From Flectobacillus roseus (lineage in GTDB: Bacteria; Bacteroidota; Bacteroidia; Cytophagales; Spirosomataceae): a DNA stretch of 64,000 nucleotides. The notes below the pieces were generated by a model, which was given only the letters and a program-made list of their open reading frames with translations, was not told the DNA's origin and did not search any database. The position numbers and the translations under genes were made by a program. Position 1 is the first letter of the stretch. Each line of letters opens with the position of its first letter. The stretch lies in NCBI RefSeq assembly GCF_030056665.1, contig NZ_JASHIG010000006.1. The stretch is one strand, 5' to 3'. Positions 9,901-17,821 of this stretch are shown here, piece by piece.

Positions 9901-10186
9901 CAGAAGTAGCGTTATACACAAAAATCTTTGTGCGATTAAAAGGAGAATAGCCCAAAACGTCGGTAATACGATCGAATTCAGATTCGGCCATTTGAATCGC
10001 TAATGTTGCATTCTGCTGACCACCTTCATAATAATACACTTCAAAGTTTTGTGTACTTAAAACTTTCCAGTGAAATGGGCGGTATTGAATTCTATTTTTC
10101 CCAAACTGCTCCTGTGTAGGAAAAGTAGTTTGGGCATCAGCATAAAACGAGGCTAGCAGAGATAGTACTAGTATAGTTTTTTTCAT
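6929..10186 (-). CDS. Outer-membrane protein: degenerate peptidase domain, TolB-like propeller, BamA-like barrel
   Basis: A 1085-residue exported protein with signal peptide MKKTILVLSLLASFYADAQ. Residues about 35-285 look like a peptidase-MA/gluzincin fold: the helix where HExxH is expected reads KELTR (135-139), and the later PEWFISGISQYIAEGW (168-183) matches the glutamate-bearing helix. Both zinc histidines are replaced, so I infer it is inactive. Residues about 290-590 carry TolB/PD40-like beta-propeller repeats. A charged Asn/Thr-rich linker (about 600-690) leads to a C-terminal beta-barrel (about 700-1085) of the surface antigen D15/BamA type, ending in a terminal Phe (TLGYDF). Likely anchored in the outer membrane; the function is unknown. 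Often auto-annotated simply as TolB-like. Confidence 0.8.
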   Translation of the reverse strand: MKKTILVLSLLASFYADAQTTFPTQEQFGKNRIQYRPFHWKVLSTQNFEVYYYEGGQQNATLAIQMAESEFDRITDVLGYSPFNRTKIFVYNATSDLNQSNVGLSLSSEKEIREENLAKSRIEIAYSGSATMFRKELTREISRVFIHDMLYGGSIKESLQNSLLLSVPEWFISGISQYIAEGWSTELDSYMSDAIINKFIKRPNQTAGREAGLIGQSVWNYIAERYGRENISNILNLTRIIRNEQTSISSTLGMPFSRFLKEWREFYTSNAEATIANYTLPQYDFKIGQQALNAPNRLNQFKISPDGNFLALTRNDLGRSSVEVVNLKTKRTETILSSGFKTLNQSIDHTLPLVSWTKGGSLAVIFEDRGDMVLYLFSDISEKDLSGKLQTKRVLKNFAQISDFDISDAGTQIVFSAESKGQNDLFLLDVARSSVSQLTNDLYDDLNPQFVGSAGKVVFVSNRLKDSLEVDKGTHKSVTNPFKLFLHEGKPKAETVKVLVDSLGNISHPVVADGNTIYFLSDEKGIRNIYKLIAGENEPNLVSTFRTDIISFDYALSSNSLVYRFIDNNQDIIAYQKNADLGIKSNIPFTNRNVRLFGAPIVNAVKPNNNATKPTETPKENSSQPSIKLLPGEIDTDNYQFDDNATAKAPASNTADKKNDRKTRTERILSSKQARKDNIKIKGPTDYNNAFVVNGTETDFVVDPLPQRGFGLNANLKMNDLLENHLLKTGLFLTPNLKNSDLWAEYSYLAQKIDYSVRFDRRTTSDDGEVQDTKYRLNKVTFSAAYPINTNSRVSISTNFITTRYYEFDLNTSVIAPYLPTINADYVGARAEYVYDNTISHGLNQLEGTRFKVRYDHYTGVTSASDGFEKINVDIRHYIRLGKGTILAFRGAGGHSFGNAPKATVMGGADNWIGRTYEATNNKNNPFNSSTIEKDLFFLDYATPLRGFNMNKIAGNSFMALNAEVRFPIAKYLYSGPIYSNFFKNLQLTGFTDVGTAWTGVGPFSRRNAFNTYVLPNLTPAQIANGENIPFRATITDFRSPFLVGYGIGARTTILGYFVKFDIGWGLENKEVKAPISYLTLGYDF

Positions 10187-10247
10187 TGTTGATTCAGCTT
10201 GGGTATTGTTGCTACGAAAAGCTTTAAATTATGTGGTATTAGAGAAC

Positions 10248-10279
10248 CAAACTTATTGGATTATCCTTCACAAATCCAA
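10248..10279 (-). promoter_or_regulatory. Candidate promoter for the propeller/barrel protein
   Basis: On the minus strand TAAGTTTG (10248-10255) matches the -7 consensus TAnnTTTG, with TTG at 10277-10279 at 21-nt spacing. The leader would be about 55 nt. Confidence 0.45.
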
Positions 10280-10315
10280 GCTTAGCGCCTATTGCTTATC
10301 GCCTAGAATAACTTC

Positions 10316-11410
10316 TTAAGATTGCTTTTGGCCTAAATATAACGAACCAAAACGATTTATATTGACTTCTGGGTCAAGTTCTTTTTTATTGACCAAAAAG
10401 TCAACAAATTGTTCGGCAAAATATGGCGCTAATGAAACACCTTTTGAACCTAATCCATTAAATACCCCCAAATTGGTATGTACTGGATGTAAACCCACAA
10501 TGGGACGACGGTCTTTGGTAGCAGGACGTACCCCTGCGAGTTGCTCCTCCACTTCAATGTCTGCTAACATGAGCTTATTGTATTTTTCCAATAGGTCGGC
10601 TCTTCCTTTTTCGGTTGGTATCCAATCCAAGTCGTGCCAACTGTACGTAGCGCCAACCCTTGCTCGTCCGTTGGGAAGTGGTATCACAAATACGCCTTGG
10701 TTAACCATTTCTTTCAAGGAAATGTCTTCTTTAAATTTTACTCGAAGCACTTCTCCTTTTACGGGGTTGAATGGCAACCACGAAAAATAAGGGTTATTAC
10801 GTCCGTAAAAACCTTCACAAAAAATTAATTTGTTGAAGGTCAGCGTCAATTCGATATTTACTTGGTAAGTATTGTTTTCAAGATGAAGACCTTGATTATC
10901 GAATAAGTGTTGCAGCAAACATTGTTTTTTTTCAAAATATTCTCGAAAAGCATCCAACATCAGAGGCAGTTCTACCCATCCAGAATGATCTGTCATTACT
11001 CCTCCAAGCTCACTTTTTACCACACTCTTGAGGGATTCGGCCGGCGTATGGTATTGCCCAAAATCGCCATAGTTGGCTACAGCGGTTTCCTGCAAAAGAA
11101 AATCCTTTACCTCTTGATTGGGAAACGGGCGAAACATCGGCATCGGATGAAAGAAGTTTTTCCCTAGCTCTTTTTCCAGTTCAGTATAATATGTTTTGAG
11201 AAAAGGGAAAATCGTATCCGCCAACCATGTTTTTACGAGTTTACGTCCCGTAACAGGATTATAAATACCAGCGGCAACTCGAGAAGATGAAGGTTGTTCA
11301 TAGTTATCCAATATCATGATTGAACTACCTCGTTTTGCCAAGCTATACCCAAGTAAAGACCCCGCAAGTCCTTGTCCTACCAATAAATAATCGTAATGTT
11401 TTGTTGTCAT
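10316..11410 (-). CDS. FAD-dependent oxidoreductase (DAO family)
   Basis: This 364-residue cytoplasmic protein belongs to the D-amino-acid oxidase/glycine oxidase-like flavoproteins. The N-terminal Rossmann motif is GQGLAGSLLG (Gly12, Gly14, Gly17), followed by SIMILDN, whose acidic end binds the FAD ribose. The C-terminal part has LAGVRPATKDRRPIVG and a second glycine-rich turn (FNGLGSKGVSLAP) typical of this family, resembling the oxidase half of MnmC. Because it lacks the methyltransferase half and any clear substrate motif, the substrate is not predictable. It is between the 1085-residue outer-membrane protein and cmk on the same strand, with a cmk terminator upstream, so it is probably transcribed alone. 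Confidence 0.82.
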   Translation of the reverse strand: MTTKHYDYLLVGQGLAGSLLGYSLAKRGSSIMILDNYEQPSSSRVAAGIYNPVTGRKLVKTWLADTIFPFLKTYYTELEKELGKNFFHPMPMFRPFPNQEVKDFLLQETAVANYGDFGQYHTPAESLKSVVKSELGGVMTDHSGWVELPLMLDAFREYFEKKQCLLQHLFDNQGLHLENNTYQVNIELTLTFNKLIFCEGFYGRNNPYFSWLPFNPVKGEVLRVKFKEDISLKEMVNQGVFVIPLPNGRARVGATYSWHDLDWIPTEKGRADLLEKYNKLMLADIEVEEQLAGVRPATKDRRPIVGLHPVHTNLGVFNGLGSKGVSLAPYFAEQFVDFLVNKKELDPEVNINRFGSLYLGQKQS

Positions 11411-11475
11411 TTCTAAAGTATTTGACCTAGAAAAAGTTTTTTACAATATAGATAGTCGCCTTCTCTCAAAAACTA

Positions 11476-11524
11476 AAAACCATTGATGCTGATAACTTCT
11501 TAATTATTCAGCATCAATGGTTTT
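11476..11524 (-). terminator. cmk terminator
   Basis: AAAACCATTGATGCTGA (11476-11492) pairs with TCAGCATCAATGGTTTT (11508-11524), 17 bp, with A/T runs outside. It lies about 70 nt past the cmk stop on the minus strand. Confidence 0.85.
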
Positions 11525-11594
11525 ATTATTTAAAATACTAACTATCAATCGTATCGTTTAGTTTTAGAAGATTACATTGTTCAATCTTTTACTA

Positions 11595-12281
11595 TTAATC
11601 TAGCAATGCCACTTTTGCATCGTGCAACTGAATCACAAAATCAACCTGTTCTTCTAAAGTCATAAAGGAGGTATCCATCAAAATAGCATCCTCCGCTTGT
11701 ACCAATGGTCCCTCTTCACGAGTAGAATCGATAATATCTCTTTTCTTGAGGTTCTCTAAAATTTCCTCGAGGTCAATCATCTCTCCTTTTTGCAAAAGCT
11801 CCAACTGACGTCTTTCGGCACGAATCACAGGATCGGCAGTCATAAATACTTTTACTTCGGCATCAGGAAATACTTTTGTTCCAATATCACGACCGTCCAT
11901 TACTACACCACGACTTTTTCCCATTTTTTGTTGTTGGGCAACCATAGCTTTTCGTACGATTGTGATAGCGCTTACTTCGCTTACCATTTGCGAAATATAC
12001 ATCTTACGAATTTCACCTTCCACATTCAACCCATTGAGGTACACATCGCTTGCGCCACGGTGCTCGTTGAACTGAAATGAAATATGAATCTCGCTCAGTG
12101 CCTTCTCAATTTCCTTGGGATTTGTAAGGCTAATATGATGCTCATGAAAATACAAACTAACGGCACGATACATCGCACCTGTGTCAATAAAAGCGTATCC
12201 TAATTGAGCTGCCACGCGCTTTGCGGTGGTGCTTTTTCCACAACTTGAATAGCCGTCGAGAGCAATAATGATTTTCTTCAT
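11595..12281 (-). CDS. cmk: (d)CMP kinase
   Basis: Cmk phosphorylates CMP and dCMP using ATP, feeding CDP/dCDP for nucleic acid and lipid synthesis. The 228-residue length is normal. The P-loop is GYSSCGKST (residues 10-18), followed by the NMP-binding motif DTGAMYRA and by DGRDIGTKVFPDA with the Arg/Asp pair that holds the substrate. Unlike many bacteria, it is not followed by rpsA here; it has its own terminator. A TATCTTTG -7-type element lies 18 nt upstream of the start. Confidence 0.96.
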   Translation of the reverse strand: MKKIIIALDGYSSCGKSTTAKRVAAQLGYAFIDTGAMYRAVSLYFHEHHISLTNPKEIEKALSEIHISFQFNEHRGASDVYLNGLNVEGEIRKMYISQMVSEVSAITIVRKAMVAQQQKMGKSRGVVMDGRDIGTKVFPDAEVKVFMTADPVIRAERRQLELLQKGEMIDLEEILENLKKRDIIDSTREEGPLVQAEDAILMDTSFMTLEEQVDFVIQLHDAKVALLD

Positions 12282-12298
12282 TGAATAGATATTTTGTA

Positions 12299-12306
12299 CA
12301 AAGATA
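12299..12306 (-). promoter_or_regulatory. -7 element upstream of cmk
   Basis: On the minus strand this reads TATCTTTG, an exact TAnnTTTG match, 18 nt upstream of the cmk start codon. No good -33 element is seen at the right distance, so it is only a candidate. Confidence 0.4.
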
Positions 12307-12393
12307 AGTAACTTGAACCAGAGTTGAGAGAATCACAAAAGTTGATTAAACTCATTTACTCTGTAAACATCTGAATATCAAAACCATACTCTT

Positions 12394-14040
12394 ATGCAGA
12401 TTCAAGCAAACCTCATCAACATACTTGATAAAAATATTTCATACTGTCAAATTACGATTGAAGGTGGTTATATCAAAGAAATCATTGAATTAGCTTCGAC
12501 TCCCCAACCCAATACACCTTATATTCTCCCAGGTTTTGTGGATGCACACGTGCATATCGAAAGCTCAATGCTTACACCAGTACAGTTTGCCAGACTGGCG
12601 GTGGTACACGGTACTGTTTCGACAATCTCGGACCCACACGAAATTGGTAATGTCTTAGGAGTAAAAGGCGTGGAATACATGATTGAAAATGCCCGCCAAG
12701 TACCTTTTAAGTTTTGTTTTGGGGCACCCTCATGCGTTCCAGCTACCACTTTTGAAACTGCAGGAGCAACTATAACGCCCGAAGATATTGCCTATTTATT
12801 TGATAACTATCCAGAAGTTGGCTATTTAGCTGAAGTCATGAATTTTCCTGGGGTATTAAACGGAGACCTCGATATGTTGTCTAAAATTAGCTTGGCACAA
12901 CAATACAACAAACCCGTAGATGGTCACGCCCCTGGCTTGAGAGGAGAGGCAGCCAAACGCTATATAGAAGCTGGTTGTCAAACAGACCATGAATGTTTTA
13001 CAGCCGAAGAAGCGCTCGACAAGCTCAAATACGGCATGAAAATCCTGATTCGTGAAGGGTCTGCAGCCAAAAATTTTGATGCCTTAATTGGACTATTGCC
13101 TGAGCACTACCACAATATGATGTTTTGTTCAGATGATAAACATCCCGACAATTTAGTGGAAGGGCATATCAACGAGCTAGTGAAGCGAGCATTAGCATTA
13201 TATCCAGATTTATTGTTTGAGATTTTGCAAGTAGCTTGTGTCAATCCTGTGTTGCATTACCAATTGCCAGTAGGTCTGTTGCGAGCAAACGACCCAGCCG
13301 ATTTTGTGTTGATAGACAACCCTATTGCTTTTAACATTTTGGCGACCTATTTGAATGGTGAAAAAATTGCAGAGCATGGAGAGTCATTTATTCAAAATCT
13401 TAGTAGTGAAATACAAAACCAATTTAGTTGTTCGTTAAAGACTTCTGAAGATTTTGTAGTAAATGCGCAAAATCCTGATAATGCTATGATTAAAGTCATA
13501 GAAGTACTAGATGGACAATTGATAACTTTGAAGTCTGAGCACCAAGCGAAGGTCGTAAATGGTGCGATTGTTTCGGATGTTGAGCGAGATATTTTGAAAA
13601 TTGCGGTAGTAAATCGCTATAAAGATGCCTCTCCAGCGATTGGTTTTATAAAAAATTTCGGATTAAAATCAGGCGCTATTGCCTCGTCTGTGGCCCACGA
13701 TTCGCATAATATTGTGGTAGTTGGCGTCGACGAACAAGCCATATCTGATGCTGTAAACCTAATTATTGAGGTACAAGGTGGAGTATCAGCAGTGTCGGGT
13801 GACGGACAAAATAAAATACTTCCATTACCGATTGCCGGACTTATGTCAGGAGAAAATGGCTATGATATAGCAAATAATTATTCGGAAATTGATAAATTTG
13901 CAAAACAATTAGGAACCAACCTGAAATCACCCTTTATGAGTCTTTCATTTATGGCACTCCTAGTTATTCCAAATTTGAAGCTTTCAGACCTTGGCCTTTT
14001 TGATGGCGAGCGCTTTGAGTTGACATCTTTGGAGATATAA
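12394..14040 (+). CDS. ade: Adenine deaminase
   Basis: This amidohydrolase-family enzyme deaminates adenine to hypoxanthine and ammonia for purine salvage. The 548 residues cover the two usual parts: the metal-dependent TIM barrel (metal motif DAHVH, residues 50-54, followed by IESSM, then EVMNFPGV, DGHAPG, TDHECF and CSDDKHP) and the C-terminal beta-rich domain with VAHDSHNIVVVG. All motifs of the Ade family are present, which separates it from adenosine deaminase. It is transcribed alone on the plus strand. No purine-riboswitch core was recognised in its leader. A weak stem follows at 14068-14105. Confidence 0.95.
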   Translation: MQIQANLINILDKNISYCQITIEGGYIKEIIELASTPQPNTPYILPGFVDAHVHIESSMLTPVQFARLAVVHGTVSTISDPHEIGNVLGVKGVEYMIENARQVPFKFCFGAPSCVPATTFETAGATITPEDIAYLFDNYPEVGYLAEVMNFPGVLNGDLDMLSKISLAQQYNKPVDGHAPGLRGEAAKRYIEAGCQTDHECFTAEEALDKLKYGMKILIREGSAAKNFDALIGLLPEHYHNMMFCSDDKHPDNLVEGHINELVKRALALYPDLLFEILQVACVNPVLHYQLPVGLLRANDPADFVLIDNPIAFNILATYLNGEKIAEHGESFIQNLSSEIQNQFSCSLKTSEDFVVNAQNPDNAMIKVIEVLDGQLITLKSEHQAKVVNGAIVSDVERDILKIAVVNRYKDASPAIGFIKNFGLKSGAIASSVAHDSHNIVVVGVDEQAISDAVNLIIEVQGGVSAVSGDGQNKILPLPIAGLMSGENGYDIANNYSEIDKFAKQLGTNLKSPFMSLSFMALLVIPNLKLSDLGLFDGERFELTSLEI

Positions 14041-14067
14041 CTTCATCGAAACAAAACTAAAAAACCA

Positions 14068-14105
14068 TAGCATTTTCGGATAACCTACATTATTTGAAAA
14101 TGCTA
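14068..14105 (+). terminator. Weak hairpin after ade
   Basis: TAGCATTTTC (14068-14077) pairs with GAAAATGCTA (14096-14105). It lies 28 nt past the ade stop but has no T-run after it, so it is at best a weak terminator or a 3' stabilising stem. Confidence 0.4.
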
Positions 14106-14128
14106 GATTAACTAAATAGTCTATTATT

Positions 14129-14281
14129 TTGAAAAATTTTACACTAGAATCAACCAAACTAAAATCAGACAGTACGTCTCTTGGGGCTAAAGAATCTTAT
14201 GGAATAGGGTTCGACTACAACCCTCATGTAATTTCATACAACAAATTTCCTAACGCTTTTCAGGATTTAACGCATCATTAG
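14129..14281 (+). CDS. Possible 50-residue leader peptide upstream of SusC
   Basis: A frame starting with TTG at 14129 runs 50 codons to a TAG at 14279-14281, ending in FQDLTHH. The composition looks protein-like: charged and Ser-rich at the start, aromatic in the second half (GIGFDYNPHVISYNKF). It ends just before the hairpin at 14290-14307, an arrangement seen in leader peptides and attenuators. There is no ATG and I do not recognise the peptide, so it could be chance or a gene remnant. Confidence 0.3.
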   Translation: MKNFTLESTKLKSDSTSLGAKESYGIGFDYNPHVISYNKFPNAFQDLTHH

Positions 14282-14514
14282 CGTCGTTTCTAGCAAATTT
14301 TTGCTAGCACTAAACTATTTGCATATTCCTCTTATCTGCAAGTTGAGCTTAAGCTCAAGCTTTACCACTCTTATATAAATTATTAATAAAACGAATAATA
14401 TTCGCCATGTACGATTTTGTACTATGGTGATGATTATATGCATGAACCACTATTCATACGCCTTTTAGGTGCGTGTTTATGAAAATTTTACCAACAATTT
14501 AACCAATAATTATT

Positions 14515-17500
14515 ATGAGAAAACTCTTACTGCTAACAGCTTTGCTATTATTGGCACAGCTAGGTAGCACATTTGCTCAAGACAGGCAAATTACAGGAAA
14601 GGTAACCTCGTCGGAAGATGGTTCTCCTATTCCAGGTGTAAGTATTTCAGTAAAAGGTACTTCAAAAGGTACCACTTCGGTAGCTGACGGTTCTTACCGT
14701 ATTTCTGTAGGAAACGGAACAACGCTTATTTTCTCTTCTGTTGGCTTTACTTCGCAAACAGTATCGGTTGGTTCTCAATCTATGATTGATGTGAAGTTAG
14801 TTCCAAGTACTTCTACCCTTTCGGAGGTTGTAGTAACGGCCCTTGGTGTATCTCGCGACAAAAAATCTTTGGGTTATGCTACTCAAGAGGTTAAGGGAGA
14901 CCAAGTAAGTACTGCCAAAGAAAGTAACTTCATCAACTCATTGTCTGGTAAAGTATCAGGGGTTGAAATCAAACGTAACAACAACATGGGTGCATCGACA
15001 AACATCGTTGTTCGTGGTTTCAAATCTTTGACTGGTAACAACCAAGCATTATTCGTAGTGGATGGTGTACCTATCGATAACTCAAACACTACTAGCTCTT
15101 CGACAGCTCAAGGTGGTGGTGGTTATGACTACGGTAACGCTGCTTCGGATATTAACCCAGACGACATTGAGTCAATCAACGTATTGAAAGGTGCTGCGGC
15201 AACTGCGCTTTATGGTTCAAGAGCAGCCAATGGTGTTGTAATGGTTACGACTAAAAAAGGTAGAAAAAACCAAGGCTTAGGTGTAAACGTTAGCATGGGA
15301 TATTCTGTAGGTTCTATCGACAAATCTACCTTCCCTAAATACCAATCTAGCTACGGTGGTGGTTATGGTAACTACTACGAAGACCCTTCTCACAAGTTTT
15401 TGTACAGAGATATTAATGGTGATGGCAAAGATGATTTAGTTGTTCCAATGTCAGAAGATGCTTCTTGGGGTGCTAAATTTGACCCTAACAAACAAGTGTA
15501 TGACTGGCGTTCATTCGACCCATCTTCACCACTGTATGGTAAAACTAGCGCATGGCAAGCAGCAGCAAACTCTCCTGCTAAATTCTTCAACGACGCAAAA
15601 ACATTCAACGGAACTATCTCTTTGGATGGTGGTAGCGAAAACGGTTCTTACCGTGTATCATATACTCGTTTTGACCAAACTGGTATTCTTCCAAACTCTA
15701 GCATTCAGAAAAACAACTTCTCGTTTGCTGGTAGCCACGATTTTAGCAAAAAGTTCACTGTTACAACAAACATCAACTTTGCTCGTCAAGATGCTAAAGG
15801 TCGTTATAGCAATGGTTATTCAGACAATATTATGTCTAGTTTCCGTCAGTGGTACCAAACAAACGTTGATATCTTAGATTTGAAATCAGCATTTGAAAGA
15901 ACTGGCCAAAACATCACTTGGAACTGGACAGACCCAAGCGAAATCAAGCCTATTTTCTGGGATAACCCTTACTGGCAACGCGCTAACAACTACGAAACTG
16001 ACTGGAGAAACCGTGTTTTCGGTAATGTGACTGCTACTTACAAAATCACAAATGATTTTGATGTATTGGGTCGTATCTCAATGGATACTTATACAGAGCA
16101 ACAAGAGGAACGCGTAGCAGTTGGTTCTATCAACAACAATGGTACTGCTAAATACTCTCGTTATGATCGTACTTTCAGAGAAATGAACTATGACTTCTTT
16201 GCCAACTATCACAAAGATTTGTCTGAGGATTTCAACTTGAAAGGTATGATTGGTGGTAACATTCGTAAAACAGAAGTTAGCTCTATGTATGCTACTACAG
16301 TAGGTGGCTTGGTTGTACCAGGTATTTACTCTTTGGCAAACTCAGCTTCTGCTGCAAGTGCTCCTTCAGAAAACGTAAGTGCTATCTACCAAGAAGGTAT
16401 TTTTGCTAATGCGTCTTTGGGTTATAACAACGAATTGTTCTTAGACCTTACTGCTCGTCGTGATGTTTCTTCTTCTTTACCAGTATCAAACAATACTTAT
16501 TTCTACCCATCAGCTTCTTTGAGCTATATTTTCTCTAACAAATTAGGAGAAAGCTGGCCTGCATTAAGCTTTGGTAAAGTTCGTGTAAACTATGCTGAAG
16601 TGGGTAACACTGCACCTGCTTTGAGTTTGTTGAATACGTATGTAAAACCAACTAACTTGAACGGTGATACAAGAGACTCATTTGGTGGACAAACATTGTT
16701 CGTAACAGGTTCAGTTTTGAACAACCCGAACTTGAAGCCAGAACGTACAAAAAGTGCTGAGATTGGTTTAGAAATGAAGTTCTTGAAAAACAGAGTAGGA
16801 TTTGACATCACTGCGTATCGTACGTTATCAGTTGACCAAATCATGCCTGTATCTATCTCAAAAGCTACTGGTTATGACAAAAAATATGTAAACGCTGGTA
16901 CAATCGAAAACAAAGGTATTGAATTGTCTGCATTTGCTATCCCAGTTCAAACTGGCGACTTCTCATGGAAATTGAATGCTAACTTTACCATGAACCGCAA
17001 CAAAGTGGTTGAATTGTATGATGGCGTAAGCAACTTGCAATTAGGTTCTTTCCAAGGTGGTGTTACGTTGAACGCTACTGTGGGCGAGCCTTACGGTGTA
17101 TTGAAAGGAACTAACTTTGTTTACCTAAATGGTCAAAAAGTAGTTGCTACTACTGGTTATTATTCACAATCTGATGCAACTAGTGTAATCGGTAACATTA
17201 CTCCAGATTGGAAGATGGGTATTACTAACTCTTTCAACTACAAAGCCCTTTCATTTAGCTTCTTGATTGATATCCAAAAAGGTGGTAGCGTATTCTCTCT
17301 TGACCAATACTACGGTAGAGCTACAGGTTTATATGCAGAAACTGTATTCTTAAACGACAACGGTGTTTCTATCCGTGAATCAATCGCAAATGGTGGTGGT
17401 TACATCGTTCCAGGTGTATTAGCTGATGGAACTGCCAACACTAAACGTGTAAGTGCTGAAAACTACGGATTATTAGGATATGTACGAAACCCTGCCGCTG

Positions 17501-17760
17501 CTTTCGTTTATGATGCTAGCTACGTTAAATTGAGAGAGGTAACTGTTTCTTATAAATTACCTGCAAATCTATTCGGCGGAAGCAACTTCATCAAAGGTGC
17601 TACATTATCTGCAGTAGGTCGTAACCTTTGGATTATCCACAAAAACTTACCTTATGCTGACCCAGAAGATGGTTTGACATCGGGTAACCTTTCAGGTTTC
17701 CAATCAGGTGTTTATCCTTCAGTTAGAGAAATCGGAGCAAGCCTTAAATTCTCGTTCTAA
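14515..17760 (+). CDS. SusC/RagA-family TonB-linked outer-membrane protein
   Basis: The 1081-residue protein is the barrel half of a SusCD-type nutrient importer. It has signal peptide MRKLLLLTALLLLAQLGSTFAQ, then a CarboxypepD_reg-like domain (about 24-105), a TonB plug (about 115-235, with LSEVVVTALGVSRDKKSLGYA and the SusC-type VLKGAAATALYGSRAANGV), and a 22-strand type barrel to a C-terminal Phe. Codon use is biased to GGT, CGT and TTG, as in secDF, which suggests strong expression. It forms an operon with the SusD-like gene 61 nt downstream. No glycoside hydrolase, sigma or sensor gene is adjacent, so the substrate cannot be inferred. Confidence 0.95.
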   Translation: MRKLLLLTALLLLAQLGSTFAQDRQITGKVTSSEDGSPIPGVSISVKGTSKGTTSVADGSYRISVGNGTTLIFSSVGFTSQTVSVGSQSMIDVKLVPSTSTLSEVVVTALGVSRDKKSLGYATQEVKGDQVSTAKESNFINSLSGKVSGVEIKRNNNMGASTNIVVRGFKSLTGNNQALFVVDGVPIDNSNTTSSSTAQGGGGYDYGNAASDINPDDIESINVLKGAAATALYGSRAANGVVMVTTKKGRKNQGLGVNVSMGYSVGSIDKSTFPKYQSSYGGGYGNYYEDPSHKFLYRDINGDGKDDLVVPMSEDASWGAKFDPNKQVYDWRSFDPSSPLYGKTSAWQAAANSPAKFFNDAKTFNGTISLDGGSENGSYRVSYTRFDQTGILPNSSIQKNNFSFAGSHDFSKKFTVTTNINFARQDAKGRYSNGYSDNIMSSFRQWYQTNVDILDLKSAFERTGQNITWNWTDPSEIKPIFWDNPYWQRANNYETDWRNRVFGNVTATYKITNDFDVLGRISMDTYTEQQEERVAVGSINNNGTAKYSRYDRTFREMNYDFFANYHKDLSEDFNLKGMIGGNIRKTEVSSMYATTVGGLVVPGIYSLANSASAASAPSENVSAIYQEGIFANASLGYNNELFLDLTARRDVSSSLPVSNNTYFYPSASLSYIFSNKLGESWPALSFGKVRVNYAEVGNTAPALSLLNTYVKPTNLNGDTRDSFGGQTLFVTGSVLNNPNLKPERTKSAEIGLEMKFLKNRVGFDITAYRTLSVDQIMPVSISKATGYDKKYVNAGTIENKGIELSAFAIPVQTGDFSWKLNANFTMNRNKVVELYDGVSNLQLGSFQGGVTLNATVGEPYGVLKGTNFVYLNGQKVVATTGYYSQSDATSVIGNITPDWKMGITNSFNYKALSFSFLIDIQKGGSVFSLDQYYGRATGLYAETVFLNDNGVSIRESIANGGGYIVPGVLADGTANTKRVSAENYGLLGYVRNPAAAFVYDASYVKLREVTVSYKLPANLFGGSNFIKGATLSAVGRNLWIIHKNLPYADPEDGLTSGNLSGFQSGVYPSVREIGASLKFSF

Positions 17761-17821
17761 TCGAAACCTTTATTACACACTAATTGAAGGTTTTTGTCAA
17801 ACGAAAAAAGATATTATTCCA

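Larger units (their letters stand above)
14041..14514 (+). promoter_or_regulatory. Long structured leader of the SusC/SusD operon
   Basis: This 474-nt stretch precedes the SusC start. After a weak stem that may end ade (14068-14105) it contains a 50-codon open frame (14129-14281), a hairpin CTAGCAAA/TTTGCTAG (14290-14307), a perfect 16-bp palindrome TTGAGCTTAAGCTCAA (14343-14358), a hairpin CCATGTAC/GTAC-ATGG with one bulge (14405-14427) and a short ACGC/GCGT stem (from 14458). So many stems in a row suggest RNA-level control, but no known riboswitch was recognised. Confidence 0.5.

Noticed and set aside
12282..12393. Purine riboswitch before adenine deaminase
   Set aside because: The 112-nt leader shows no three-stem purine core.
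14150..14230. tmRNA- or tRNA-like T-arm at GGGTTCGACTACAACCC
   Set aside because: The stem-loop resembles a T-arm by chance, but no acceptor stem, anticodon arm, CCA end or tag sequence was found around it.
17708..17821. Start of the SusD-like gene inside the SusC gene
   Set aside because: It would mask the clear lipoprotein signal that begins at 17822.
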